A stretch of 53,771 nucleotides of DNA from Cyanothece sp. BG0011. Lineage in GTDB: Bacteria; Cyanobacteriota; Cyanobacteriia; Cyanobacteriales; Microcystaceae. Positions 1 through 10,100 of the stretch are shown here, one piece after another. The stretch is from the NCBI RefSeq assembly GCF_003013815.1, contig NZ_PRLH01000007.1, positions 1-53,771 of the forward strand, read 5' to 3'. The notes under the pieces are model-generated. The model had not been told where the DNA came from and ran no database searches. It saw nothing but the letters and a program-made list of their open reading frames with translations. Made by a program: the position numbers and the translations under genes. Position 1 is the stretch's first letter. The number at the start of each line of letters is the position of its first letter.

Positions 1-850
1 TGAAACTTTGAGCGGGATCTAGACAAGAAAATTCCCAATTTCCTAAACTAACAAAGCGGATTAAATCTTCATCTTCTGCTCCCATAAAATCAAATTCATT
101 ATTATTAATATAGCGTCCTTCTACAGAGACTAAATAAACCGTACTTGTGCCATTAGGTTCGGGGAGACGGTTACAAATTACGGTAGAATATTCATCTCCT
201 TGAGGAATTGGATTTTGTTCGGGATCTAGGCTTATTTGTAAGGTTTGATAAGGTGGGATTCCTCGGCGAACATGAGCAAGATAAGGTAAGTCTGCGTGAG
301 TGGGTAAAATATCTTGAACATATTTCTTTTTAACATCAATAACAGTTACTTGTTGTTCGGGGATTTGTCCTAATTCTAGTTTCATATCTGTGGGAAATTT
401 AATATTAGAATTTTTCCCTGTAGTTTCTAGTAAGTCTTGTAGGGTAATATTTTTTAGTTTGGGTTTATCTTCTTTGTTATCCTCAAAGTCACTTTCTCGA
501 AATAATAATAAGACTAACCAAGGTAGGTTTTCATCTACCTTGCCGGGGAAACGTTCCCAAGGCAAGGTACTCCGTTTAAAGGTGATATGGGGTAAAACGT
601 TGGAATGTTCACCTAAGCTATCAAGGGGAGGAAAAACAGCATATATATCATTAGGAGAAATGGGGCCAAAGCGTTCACCTTGGACGACAAAGGTGAGTTC
701 ACGACTGTAGGTTTTACCATACTCATTAACAATTTGACTCCCTGCTTTGATATTTTGTTCGACTTTTAAGTGATATGTTCCACTTTCTAAAGCAGGCTGG
801 TGAAATTGGATAAATTGAACTTTTCCTTTTTCTTTTTCTTGAGTAACCAT
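1..850 (-). CDS. Hypothetical protein, C-terminus beyond the window edge
   Basis: An open frame on the minus strand starts at ATG 848-850 (MVTQEKEKGKVQF) and stays open for about 283 codons to base 1, so the C-terminus lies outside the window. The protein is soluble-looking and beta-rich, with no signal peptide or membrane segment. I do not recognise a family. It is the last visible gene of a co-directional minus-strand cluster with a fibre-like protein, a tail-collar protein, DUF6603 parts and a 1327-aa protein. It is separated from the 688-aa gene by about 240 bp of palindromic repeats. Acidic/aromatic stretches such as LPWLVLLLF look like a packed structural domain. Function unknown; that it is coding is supported by the long uninterrupted frame and plausible composition. 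Confidence 0.75.
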   Translation of the reverse strand, partial: MVTQEKEKGKVQFIQFHQPALESGTYHLKVEQNIKAGSQIVNEYGKTYSRELTFVVQGERFGPISPNDIYAVFPPLDSLGEHSNVLPHITFKRSTLPWERFPGKVDENLPWLVLLLFRESDFEDNKEDKPKLKNITLQDLLETTGKNSNIKFPTDMKLELGQIPEQQVTVIDVKKKYVQDILPTHADLPYLAHVRRGIPPYQTLQISLDPEQNPIPQGDEYSTVICNRLPEPNGTSTVYLVSVEGRYINNNEFDFMGAEDEDLIRFVSLGNWEFSCLDPAQSF

Positions 851-894
851 TAGAATGACTCCTTTTTATTAGTTGGTAAGGGAAATGTAGAACG

Positions 895-1078
895 GGCTTT
901 TAGCCTGTTTAATAGGGTGAGTAATTTGTAGGTTGGGTTAGCTTGATTTGTAACCCAACACAAGGTTAATTGATGTTAGGTGTAGAATAGGCTTCTAGCC
1001 TGTTTAATTTTGCTCATTGTTTCCAACAAAAGGTTAATTGATGTTGGGTTTCGTGCCTCAACCCAACCTACAAACTTA
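895..1078. repeat. Intergenic palindromic repeat tract
   Basis: The spacer holds two copies of a segment reading roughly 'gcttttagcctgttta' (near 898 and 990) and two AGGTTGGGTT / AACCCAACCT inverted repeats (about 930-960 and 1040-1072). The same AACCCAACC element recurs at 7054-7141. It looks like a dispersed repeat cluster that could form hairpins in RNA; no gene is seen here. Confidence 0.55.
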
Positions 1079-1088
1079 ACAGTAAACA

Positions 1089-3155
1089 TTAGTCAAACAA
1101 TTCTTTTCTGATAAATAACGCATCTACATAGTGTCTATTATCATACTCCCCATCATCCAAATACACTCGCAAACACCAATAGTCGATATTATCACTGTTT
1201 TTATTTTCATAGAATTCTGCTGTCACACCACCAACGTTATGTCTGTTACCGTCTTCTGACTTGAAATAAAAACCCACTACTGCTGCAAACCATTCAGAAC
1301 ATTGATAAGATGTCCAACCACTGTTGTTAGAATAAAATCTTTCATACTTCATAACAGGACCCCCATTAATCCGTATTTTCCCGTTAACAATGTTTATACC
1401 CTTAGTTTTGGTTTCACCACTAACATCTAATTTAGCAGAGGGAGAAGTCGTCCCAATTCCTACATTGCTATTAAAAATAGCTTTACCTGTTACTTCTAAC
1501 TCGCTACTTTTGCTCTTACCACTGACATCTAATTTAGCAGATGGAGAGTCTGTACCAATCCCTACATTGCCATCAAAAATAGCTTTATCTGTTACTTCCA
1601 ACTCGCTACTTTTGCTCTTACCACTGACTTCTAATTTAGCAGAAGGAGAGTTTGTACCAATTCCTACATTGCCATTAGGATTGATCGCTAATTTCGTATC
1701 TCCTTGATCACCTTTTTCTAACAATAAATTATCACTAAAAGTAATTCTTGATTGCTTATCTTGTGCTTTCAACTTCAGAATATTTCCATTCTTTCGCTGT
1801 AATACTAAATCAGCATTACCATTACCCTGAGTCCCATCGCTATAGATATGTAATTTAATTTCTCCTGTTGGTGCTTCTGTTGTACCAATTCCCAAATTAC
1901 CACTTGATGTTAACTCCATCAAAGGCTGAGACTCATCTTTTTTGAAAAATTTGACAGATGAATCATCATTAGTATTATCTACATCAGACCGAAAAATAAA
2001 AGGTCCTGTGTGTTGAATTTCTCCCGGAGAATCAAGACTAATGCCATTTTTAACTGTGAGCAGTCCGTCTAATTCTTTGCTTGTTCCCACTCGAACTTTA
2101 TGATCAAAAATTAAGGGAGCTTTTTCAATTTGACAGATAAATTGACCATCTTTGTACCCATCAATATATTGATAGCGTAAATAGAGATTTGCTTCTCCTG
2201 TAGGGTGCGTTGTAACAATATTCTCCAAGTTAATTAAAAGGGTTTCTTGTGCCGCTAATACCACATCAGCAGACTTGGGAGTAAATGTCCATTGCAATGC
2301 TTTAGTTACATCTCCGACTTTTATTTCTTCGGGGTCTCCTTTTGGTTGCCATTGATTTCCTACTATGGAAATACCAACATCTTTAATGTTATCTTCTGTT
2401 CCTAACGCCCAAGGAACATTAGTAGCGTCTCCTACTTCTAAAACAATCACTAATTGAGAACAGTTCGCCACATTAGAATCATACTGAAAAGTAATATCAG
2501 TATCCTTTATATTCGGAAGATTTGTGTTAGTAATTCGCAATTGCAGATCGCTTGTTTCATCTTTGACATTGAAGACTTTATTAGAACCTACGAAACCGAC
2601 ATAGAGAGGGATGTTTGATTTACCAGAAGTTTTAATCATTTCTAATTCTAGGGTAGTGGTGTTTGCATATTCGTTATTTTGTCCGGGAATTCTGCTGATA
2701 TTAATAATATCCATTGTTCCCTGTTTAAATTTCCAAGTGATGGTGACATTTGTGGTGGTGCTTCTCGTTGCCGATTGAGCAGCAACTCCTGTTAAAATAA
2801 CTTCGGTTGCTCCCTCATAATTGAGGGAAATTTCTTCACCTATCCACAGCAAATAAAGATGATCATCATCCTGATAAAGTGACCAATTTGTGCCTTCTAC
2901 GGCAATTTGTTCGGGGTTAACTAAGATCCCTGCCGAAAAAGCTAATTTAAAATGATAATTGGTAGTATCGGCTTCCGTTACCCCTTCGATGGAATTAAAA
3001 GTAATCGTTTTATCAGCAAGATTGTTGCTGATATCGATGTGAAGCGGAGTCACAGTTTCGGGTGTTCCTAACAGTAAACACCCACAATCTTCTGCTTCTT
3101 CATCGTCTTCTGGTTCATAACACCAGAGAAAGTTAAAGGGCATTTTTTGTGCCAT
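1089..3155 (-). CDS. Tail-fibre-like repeat protein (688 aa)
   Basis: Large protein starting at ATG 3153-3155. Residues about 1-340 look like beta-rich unknown domains with a CGCLLLG stretch near residue 25. From about residue 340 on come short modules typical of phage tail fibres and trimeric shafts: GNLGIGTTEAP, GNVGIGTNSPSAKLEVSG, then near-identical 34-residue units (GNVGIGT-SPSAKLDVSGKSKSSELEV), followed by a distinct C-terminal domain of about 95 residues with paired aromatics and a cysteine. 'VGIGT.sPsakLdV' repeats are common in fibre and adhesin proteins ahead of a C-terminal head or chaperone domain; here no endosialidase-type chaperone motif is evident. It lies in a minus-strand cluster next to a tail-collar gene. 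Likely a surface or secreted fibre; the target is unknown. Confidence 0.75.
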   Translation of the reverse strand: MAQKMPFNFLWCYEPEDDEEAEDCGCLLLGTPETVTPLHIDISNNLADKTITFNSIEGVTEADTTNYHFKLAFSAGILVNPEQIAVEGTNWSLYQDDDHLYLLWIGEEISLNYEGATEVILTGVAAQSATRSTTTNVTITWKFKQGTMDIINISRIPGQNNEYANTTTLELEMIKTSGKSNIPLYVGFVGSNKVFNVKDETSDLQLRITNTNLPNIKDTDITFQYDSNVANCSQLVIVLEVGDATNVPWALGTEDNIKDVGISIVGNQWQPKGDPEEIKVGDVTKALQWTFTPKSADVVLAAQETLLINLENIVTTHPTGEANLYLRYQYIDGYKDGQFICQIEKAPLIFDHKVRVGTSKELDGLLTVKNGISLDSPGEIQHTGPFIFRSDVDNTNDDSSVKFFKKDESQPLMELTSSGNLGIGTTEAPTGEIKLHIYSDGTQGNGNADLVLQRKNGNILKLKAQDKQSRITFSDNLLLEKGDQGDTKLAINPNGNVGIGTNSPSAKLEVSGKSKSSELEVTDKAIFDGNVGIGTDSPSAKLDVSGKSKSSELEVTGKAIFNSNVGIGTTSPSAKLDVSGETKTKGINIVNGKIRINGGPVMKYERFYSNNSGWTSYQCSEWFAAVVGFYFKSEDGNRHNVGGVTAEFYENKNSDNIDYWCLRVYLDDGEYDNRHYVDALFIRKELFD
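1427..1677 (-). repeat. 102-bp tandem repeats inside the fibre-like gene
   Basis: The segment beginning ctaatttagcag recurs at 1427, 1529 and 1631, an exact period of 102 bp (34 codons), giving about 2.5 copies. It encodes the GIGT-SPSAKL-VSGKSKSSELEV units of the shaft. The near identity at DNA level suggests recent duplication and a potential for copy-number change by slippage or recombination. Confidence 0.8.
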
Positions 3156-3285
3156 AAGATTTGAGTCCTATTTATGGGTTAATTGGGAGAATCGAAAATC
3201 GGATTTTACTGTGTTTTGATAATCAATAAAATTCGGGATTCAGCTTAATTTCATGGTTTTGATTTTTCCTTTATAAGTTAGCTGT

Positions 3286-3304
3286 GTGGGTGAGCATTAC
3301 CCAC
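3286..3304. repeat. Short palindrome GTGGGT...ACCCAC
   Basis: GTGGGT and ACCCAC flank a 7-base loop between the fibre-like gene and the collar gene. It resembles the GGTGGGCATTGCCCACC palindromes found elsewhere in the window and belongs to the same intergenic repeat type. Confidence 0.5.
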
Positions 3305-3325
3305 CCTACAAATTATTACTAGAAT

Positions 3326-3592
3326 CTAATAGGGTCTTTCTGGATACCAACCGTTACAACAAATAATATAATTCAGGTCATCGTAAGTAGCCCCAGTTTC
3401 TGCCCCTAAAACAGGTTGAATCTTGGGTAAAGCAAAGGTTGTTCGACCATCCCCTCCGTATTTGTTTCCTAGTATTGAAAATAAGGCGACATTAGAGTTA
3501 ATTTCTAACACTTGTCCATTACAAAAAGCCCAATTACGAGGGGCAAAATCGCCAGCAAAGAGTCGAATTTCTCCGATAGTACCTTCGTTCAT
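3326..3592 (-). CDS. Phage tail collar domain-type protein (88 aa)
   Basis: Starts at ATG 3590-3592. The sequence GEIRLFAGDFAPRNWAFCNGQ followed by a LFSILGNKYGGDGRTTFALP block is the signature of the Tail Collar (PF07484) / microcystin-dependent-protein family. The ending LNYIICCNGWYPERPY matches the usual closing of short family members, so the 88-residue length looks complete and not a truncation. Family members are found in phage tail tips and in bacterial contractile or extracellular structures, but many are free-standing and uncharacterised. It lies between the fibre-like gene and the DUF6603 segment on the same strand. Family call sure; role unknown. Confidence 0.88.
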   Translation of the reverse strand: MNEGTIGEIRLFAGDFAPRNWAFCNGQVLEINSNVALFSILGNKYGGDGRTTFALPKIQPVLGAETGATYDDLNYIICCNGWYPERPY

Positions 3593-3783
3593 CAGTGTTT
3601 ACCTTGTTTATAAAAATGAATCTAATTTATTCTAATTTTTAAAGTCCTAGAGGTCAACCTTTTTTTGAATTAAATAAAAATCTTTAAATCCCTTTACAAA
3701 AATAATAAAAGTCATCATAATTTTATCCAAATTATTGTTTGGAAAAGGTCATAAAAAAATAGTTTTTTTAAAACAAAACCTAT

Positions 3784-3802
3784 GGGCGCAAGCCTTGCGC
3801 CC
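3784..3802. repeat. Palindrome GGGCGCAA...TTGCGCCC
   Basis: Perfect 8-bp arms with a 3-base loop, in an otherwise very AT-rich spacer (3593-3857) that holds no gene. It lies 3' of the 668-aa gene on the minus strand and could form a transcript-end hairpin, though no clear U-tract follows on either strand. Likely a dispersed intergenic element. Confidence 0.5.
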
Positions 3803-3857
3803 CTACAAAATTTTGATTGTGATATTTTACCCATTTCCCACAGGAAAGATGCCTGTT

Positions 3858-5864
3858 TTACTTAACCAATGGAGCAAAAACAAAACTCTTAGCGATCGCC
3901 TCAGCTTCTTCTAAATTAACCTCACTGAGATCACAGCCTAACGCTTCTAAAATGCTGTTACGTTGGTCATTATTAGCTACTGTATTTTGAATGCGATCGC
4001 GTTTAGCTTCTTCTGTTTCTAAAGTTGAATCTTGGATAAAAGGAGTTAAATATTCCCAGAGATAAGCATCATCAATGGCTTCAGTATCATACTGTAACTC
4101 TTTGACTCCAATTTCATGAGTTTTACCTGCTTTTGGCGGTTCAGCCGGAAGAATTCGGAAGCCAAAAAAGACATTTTCTAAGAATTGTTCGCCATTGACT
4201 TCAGGGGGTTTAATATGACCTTTGCTTATCTTCGGTTCACCCCATGTCGAAGTGGGTGCTAGTTTAGTAATAGGTTCAAACTTAAACTTGTTTTTTATAT
4301 TGTCTGCTTGCTCTTTACGAATAGTCACCTTATGGGTAGTGTCTAAATCACCCGTAGTGACACCCATTGAATTAATCCCAAAATTGGTATTAGTATCAAT
4401 GGTTTGCTCTGTCTCCTCAACCAAAGCTTTTTTGGTAGGAATTAAACTATCGGTACTCATTTCAAAAACGGTAGGATTAATAATCCAAATTTCTGTTTCT
4501 ACCCCGTCTTGTTCTTCCAGAATTTGCTTAACTAAACCATCAATGGAAGTGATACTACAAACATCTTTAGGTTCGGGTAAAAATGTTCCTTCAAACTCAT
4601 CCCAAGAAATTGGTAAAGGATAAATTGAACTTTGATCACCGATTTTGATGGTAACTTTGACAATAACAATCTTAATTTTGAACTTACAACCAAAATCAGG
4701 ACCCCAGAAATGAATCCCCATTCCTAACCCCACAGAGAGCGCACCTATACCCGCATTAACAAAGCAGTGAACTTCCACATCGTAATGATAGGGGGCCCAA
4801 CCAAAGAGTAAATCTAACCCTGCGTCAAATTCAGCCCAAACTGATCCTAATTGATAGCGAATGTGCATCAGTCCTCCGGCCATAATGCCATGACCACAGA
4901 GGGCAAAATAAACTTGAGCAGTAGTATAGGAATTTTCGTCAATTTGCCAATCAAAGCCCAATCTTGGCACGCTAGGATAGCGATCGGCACATTTAAAGCG
5001 AGGATGATAACCTCCTTGAGTAAAGACGAAATCACCCAAGCGAGGGGGTAAAAACCATAATCCGTAGGCATAGCCCCCCGTTAAACGACATTTACGGCTA
5101 AAAATGTAGGAATTTTCTGTTAATTGCCCTTGAACAAGGATCACCCCTTCCATCGGGTTAAAACGGGCTGCGATCGCTAATTCTGCCATAGCGATGGGTT
5201 CAAACCTTCCGAGGTTAATGGTGGTGGGTAGCATTAAAGTTGCCATACCCAGTAAATTAATTTCAAAGTCACCCTGACTCATTCCCAGAGTCATTAAGCC
5301 AAAACCATCAACAATTTTAAAACAGGTAAATTTAAGCCCAATTGCGCCAAAACCAGAGCCAATAGCGGGGGGAATGTACTCATCTAACGCTTCTAACTTT
5401 TCGGTAATAATTGTCCCTGTGTCTTTAGGATCAATTTTCTTGGGTCCGTCAATCGCTTCTTTAACTAGGGGAAATTCTTTGATATCTTCTAGAGGTGGTA
5501 CAATTAAATCATGGTTATAGCCAAAACCTCCCGAAAGTCCAAGCACAAAGAAGAAAGGCGGACCACCAAAGGGATAATCAGCCGCTACATAGAGAAATAA
5601 AGCAAATTTTTTACTATCATCATAATTAGTAAAAGAACCAATGGCAGAAAGAGCTAAAGCAGGACCAATTCTTTTACGAAAACCAATCGTAGCAGTTCCT
5701 AAATATTCATTGTAATTCTTCTCTCCATCTTCTCCTTGTACTACTAAGAATGCGCCCCCAATTTCTAAACTGCGGGTTTTCAATTCCAATCCAAAACCAT
5801 CGAGGTTAAAATCTGGGTTAAAATCCACTAAGGGGGTACTAATATAAAGCCCATTTAAGGACAA
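3858..5864 (-). CDS. DUF6603-type protein, C-terminal part
   Basis: The canonical-start frame begins at TTG 5862-5864 and gives 668 aa, but the same frame is open upstream to about 5988 and encodes family-like sequence (WLNVQQSFGPIYFDKVGLVF) with no ATG or GTG that starts it. Residues about 35-130 (LGTATIGFRKRIGP, FFFVLGLSGGFGYNHDL) and about 250-300 (GDFVFTQGGYHPRF) fit what I recall of the DUF6603 family of large beta-rich proteins. The gene directly upstream ends at 5989 in another frame and supplies the usual N-terminal part, so this is probably the second half of one protein broken by a +1 shift. No signal peptide. Biochemical function unknown; family members often sit in clusters of large uncharacterised proteins. 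Confidence 0.75.
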   Translation of the reverse strand: MSLNGLYISTPLVDFNPDFNLDGFGLELKTRSLEIGGAFLVVQGEDGEKNYNEYLGTATIGFRKRIGPALALSAIGSFTNYDDSKKFALFLYVAADYPFGGPPFFFVLGLSGGFGYNHDLIVPPLEDIKEFPLVKEAIDGPKKIDPKDTGTIITEKLEALDEYIPPAIGSGFGAIGLKFTCFKIVDGFGLMTLGMSQGDFEINLLGMATLMLPTTINLGRFEPIAMAELAIAARFNPMEGVILVQGQLTENSYIFSRKCRLTGGYAYGLWFLPPRLGDFVFTQGGYHPRFKCADRYPSVPRLGFDWQIDENSYTTAQVYFALCGHGIMAGGLMHIRYQLGSVWAEFDAGLDLLFGWAPYHYDVEVHCFVNAGIGALSVGLGMGIHFWGPDFGCKFKIKIVIVKVTIKIGDQSSIYPLPISWDEFEGTFLPEPKDVCSITSIDGLVKQILEEQDGVETEIWIINPTVFEMSTDSLIPTKKALVEETEQTIDTNTNFGINSMGVTTGDLDTTHKVTIRKEQADNIKNKFKFEPITKLAPTSTWGEPKISKGHIKPPEVNGEQFLENVFFGFRILPAEPPKAGKTHEIGVKELQYDTEAIDDAYLWEYLTPFIQDSTLETEEAKRDRIQNTVANNDQRNSILEALGCDLSEVNLEEAEAIAKSFVFAPLVK

Positions 5865-5988
5865 GATAAAGCGAGACGCATCAATAACAAATTTCGGTGT
5901 AAGACGAATTTCTCCTTTTTTAAATACTAATCCTACTTTATCAAAGTAAATAGGACCAAAGGATTGCTGTACATTTAACCAAATGCCA

Positions 5989-7005
5989 TTATCCGTTTAT
6001 GGTGACGAGATCATCTGATTTAACACTGCCACTATTGTTATTAGTATTAGTGGTGCTACGAGAGGCGGTATTCTTAGTCGGTTTTAAGGTTAATGACCAA
6101 GCTTGCATAAACGGACCAATTTCAAACCTTGCTCCTAAATTTGAGCCTCGATTGAGATAATTAATCTTACTGCAAGGAGGTTTAACTTTTAAGTCTGTGC
6201 CGAGTTCTTCTAATAAACCATTAATCAGGGTTAAATCCTGTTGACTAAAGGTTTGTAAGGCCACTAAAAACTCAAAAATAAACTGACTTTTGCTAATGTT
6301 TTCAGGTAAGAAATCTTGAACTAAAGGAATTTTATTAAACGCAATAGTCGCATCAAACCCAATACTAAACAGCATTCTTTTAACGGCTTTAACACTAGAG
6401 CGAATAATTTCATCAATGACAAAAAGAACATTAGTCCCTAAATTAAAGGTGTCTAATAATTCTTCAGGAAATAACTCTGCTAAGGGGGGACAAATTCCGC
6501 CAATTAAAGCAGAAAGATTGACATTTCCCACATCAGGATTGGCATCTGTATCAAATACTCCAACAACAATATTGCGTTCTTTTGTGCCTTGTTTTCGGGT
6601 TTGATAAGCTAAATTAAAGGTTAATTTAGTTTCACCATCAGCGAGAGGAACTTGTAAAGTTCCTTCATATTTTCCTTCATACTTATCGACATCTGTTTGG
6701 GTCATTGTAATAATCAAATTACCCGTAAGTTCTTGAGTCGCTTCTTCATCACTACTTCGGCTAGGTTCTTCCCCTTCTTCGCTTTCTTCTACTTCTCCTT
6801 GTTCAATATCAATAGTGACTTTTACATCAAAAAGATAGGTCTTATTATCATCGGAGACAGTAAGCTTTACACTGTTAAAGGTAAAAATCCCAATACTGTT
6901 TAATTGTGCATCTTCGGGTAAAATCCCAAATTGTTCAGCAATAAATTTAATAAATTCGGCAATTTCTGTAATTTGCTCGAGTTGATCTTCAGTAATGTTA
7001 GGCAT
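5989..7005 (-). CDS. DUF6603-type protein, N-terminal part
   Basis: I place the start at ATG 7003-7005 (MPNITEDQLEQITE); a TTG at 7018-7020 in frame is a weaker choice. The protein has an N-terminal helical stretch, an acidic serine-rich linker near residue 85 (EESEEGEEPSRSSDEE), a beta-rich middle, and ends in an asparagine/serine-rich linker before TAA 5989-5991. The downstream frame resumes within four codons with family sequence, so the two pieces most likely formed one protein of about 1,050 residues. Skipping one base around AAACGG at 5994-5999 would join them. Whether this is a real mutation, a sequencing slip or frameshifting in the cell cannot be told from the sequence. Confidence 0.7.
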   Translation of the reverse strand: MPNITEDQLEQITEIAEFIKFIAEQFGILPEDAQLNSIGIFTFNSVKLTVSDDNKTYLFDVKVTIDIEQGEVEESEEGEEPSRSSDEEATQELTGNLIITMTQTDVDKYEGKYEGTLQVPLADGETKLTFNLAYQTRKQGTKERNIVVGVFDTDANPDVGNVNLSALIGGICPPLAELFPEELLDTFNLGTNVLFVIDEIIRSSVKAVKRMLFSIGFDATIAFNKIPLVQDFLPENISKSQFIFEFLVALQTFSQQDLTLINGLLEELGTDLKVKPPCSKINYLNRGSNLGARFEIGPFMQAWSLTLKPTKNTASRSTTNTNNNSGSVKSDDLVTING

Positions 7006-7053
7006 TTTTTTGAATCCCAAAAATAGTTAATTAAAGAATGAAAAAGAGACTTC

Positions 7054-7141
7054 GTAGGTTGGGTTGAACGAGAGTGAAACCCAAAAAAATGTAAGTCAAA
7101 TAAAGCTATTTGGTTGGGTTGAGGAACGAAACCCAACCTAC
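7054..7141. repeat. Inverted repeat tract of GTAGGTTGGGTT / AACCCAACCTAC
   Basis: The spacer between the 1327-aa gene and the DUF6603 gene has GTAGGTTGGGTT at 7054, GAAACCCAA near 7075, GGTTGGGTT at 7112 and AACCCAACCTA at 7130. This is the same element as in the 895-1078 tract. It can fold into nested hairpins and probably represents a dispersed repeat and not a specific regulator. Confidence 0.55.
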
Positions 7142-7149
7142 CAGACTGA

Positions 7150-10100
7150 TCATGTGTTACTGTTAATATCGGCTCGACTCAGTTGTAACCAACCTTCAGA
7201 AATTTGTTGAGATTTAGCAAAATTCGCTTTGGTAGTAATGGGTTTAATGGCTACTTTTTCCGTCCATTCTTCAACCCCTTGATCTGATGTTGTTAACGAT
7301 ACCCAAGACCAAGTTGCATTCGTTTGTTGAGATAATGGCATTGCTAATTCCCCACGACTAGAAAGAATAGGCGTTGAAAGGAAATTAACTTCCATTGTCT
7401 GTAACGCTTGGTTATAATGTTCGGCTGGTAAACGCAATTCTTGATTAGGTAAAACACCGCAAGAAGCGTGAACTAACCCTCTGGGATCTATTAACATTGT
7501 TACCCCTTGAGATGGTGCATCTACCGTTTGTAGAAAATGATTAATACCTTCTGCATTGGTAGTAATGTTGTTGTCTTCAACTACATTGCTTTGGGTAGCA
7601 TAAAAACGATTATCTTCATATTCATAATCGCCATTTTCTCCGATGGTTTTTTCTTTCCAATAACCCACTAAACCATCATTAAGTTGTTGATAATCTCCTA
7701 AACGAATGGGGATTTTAACCTCAGTAAACCCATGAGTAGGAAAGTCTTGATTAGTATCCTCAATGGGAACAGTGGGATCACAAACAGGTAAACCTTTTAC
7801 CTCTAAACTAAAGGTAGCTCGGACAATAGCGATCGGACGACTAACTAATAAAGCTAAACTGCTATGACTCGCAAAACCTTCAGGATCGATGGTTTCTAAA
7901 CAATTATTCGCTGTTGATAGAAATTGCTGTTGAAAAGTCTTTCCTTGTCCTAACAAATGATGAACTAATTTCCGTAAATGAGGATTATCCAATAAAGGAT
8001 AACCATTACCATCACGGGAGAGTTGAACCCCCGGCGCATTACGCCAATTTCCCCCTAAATCAATTGCTCCTAATGTGCAACCTTGACCATCATAAATGGC
8101 GAGGCTACTATCAAGATTATTGGGAACAATCCAACCACAAACGGGAGATTTAACCGGGTTTTTCGTGCGTTCTATTTCCTGCATTTGATCGGCTGATAAC
8201 CAATGGAAATTAAGACGGGCTGGTTGAGCTAAACGAGGGGGTAAAATGGCTTGATAATTTACCTCATCAACATTAGCTGGAGTCATTTGATAGGTTGTGA
8301 CAACTTGCGTGCTATAGCGATCTTCGACTACCTCTTGATATTGTCCAAAACTATCAATTAACCACAATTTATTAATGGAAAAGCCTCCACTGCGAATCGG
8401 ATTAAAAATATCACCTGAGAGGATTTTATGTTGCAGATAATGATCTCCTAATGTCCAGCGCACTTGTTCTGTAACCATTTGCGCTACAGAATTGTTAGAA
8501 AGGGGATCATCTACTTGAAGTTGTAGGGTAGGTTGTGCCAGCAATAAGGTATCATTGAAACCGCCGAGCATTTGCGCTTGACAGTCTAGGGTTTTCATCT
8601 GTTCATAAGCCCATAAAGCCACAAAAATAGGGTCGTTTGCCTGTTCTTCTGGGGTATCTAAGGGATTTTCTGGCTCAGACAAGTACCAGTCTTTGATAGC
8701 TTGAAAATGCTCCTCAAGATATTCTGGGGTTTGTTCCTCTTGGGGAATATTATTATAAAAATAGTAACTAGGGAGTAACTTTTCTGTCAGGTAAGTATTG
8801 AGTCGTAAACTTAATTCAATACCCACAGAAGGCGTTAAAATGCTAAATCCTTGGTAACTATTGCCATTCGGTACAAAATTGCTTTCTGCTCCTTCTTTAA
8901 GCTTCAAATCAATGGCATTTTCTTGTAATTCATAATTATCAAGAATTTGATTAGGGTTATAGTCTTGAACTTCTCCATTGACCATATTACGACAAGGATA
9001 ATTCATGACAGACCAATGAAAAGCAAAGGGATTCCAAGGTTGTTGACTCCATGTGAGGAAATTAATCTTTTCTTCCCCATCAGTGGGTTTTAACGCTTCA
9101 ATTTGACCCAGTAAACCGTCAATATTCTCGATAATCTTGGTAATATCAAACTCTAAGGGAGTACATTCTAATAAATCATCCTCCCGTAACCGTCCATCTT
9201 GTCCAAAACGTAGGGGTGATTTTGTCGCCTCTCCTGCTAATAAGATAACAGGATCATTCCCTCGCCAGTAACTTTGACTGGGAAAGGGACTTAGTTTATA
9301 TTGCATGGTTGAATCAGCGTTATGAGTCTCTAAAGCTTGGGATAACTCATTGAGTTTATTTACCAGTTTAAAGGCGATTTGAGACTCAGTAGGGGGAATA
9401 TAAATGGTAAAAATGCCCCCTTCTACTTTAACGGGGTAATTTTGCCCATTATCATGTATTTCCCAAGATTCACCTTCTGTAATTGTAGTAACTGTTAAGC
9501 TTTCAGGATCAGATAAAATAACCCCACAGTTGCCAAATTCGTTACTGATATCTGACCACGGATAATCAGTCCCGTCAGCCCCAAAAATGCCATTACTCGC
9601 TAATCGCATCAGTTCCACATAATAGCTTAAATAGTCATTGTTATTAAGACAAGATACAATACCAAAGGGTAGGGTTTTCGCCATGATTCTGGTGTTTTCT
9701 TCTGTATCTTGGCTAAATTCTAACTCTCCTGCTTGGGTTATCGCTGTTCTTAAGGGAAAAAGACTGGTTTCAATGAACGTATAGAAAAAATCGGGATCTT
9801 GTTTCATACAGTAACACCACTGACTGTATAAGCGATCGCGCCATGAGCCAATATCTAACCAAGCCTGATTATACTCCTCTTGCAGACGATTCAATTCATT
9901 GAGTAAATCAGCCAGATGAGGAGGAAGACCTAAACCCCTTGTCGTCTCCGTTTGGGAAGATTGAGCCATTAAAAACCACAAAAAACGCTCATTTTGCGTG
10001 CCAAAACCCCTTTCATGTTTTCCTTCTCGGAATTTAGCAATGAGATCGAGTTTTTTACCTTCTAAGCGTTCAACTAATTGAACCGCTTCTATGGTATCTT

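Noticed and set aside
390-710. Plus-strand open frame of 106 codons
   Set aside because: It lies antisense to the well-formed minus-strand gene at 1-850 and has a low-complexity Ser/Arg composition typical of a shadow frame.
3326-3592. Truncated tail-collar gene
   Set aside because: The terminal NYIICCNGWYPERPY matches the normal end of short family members, so the length appears natural.
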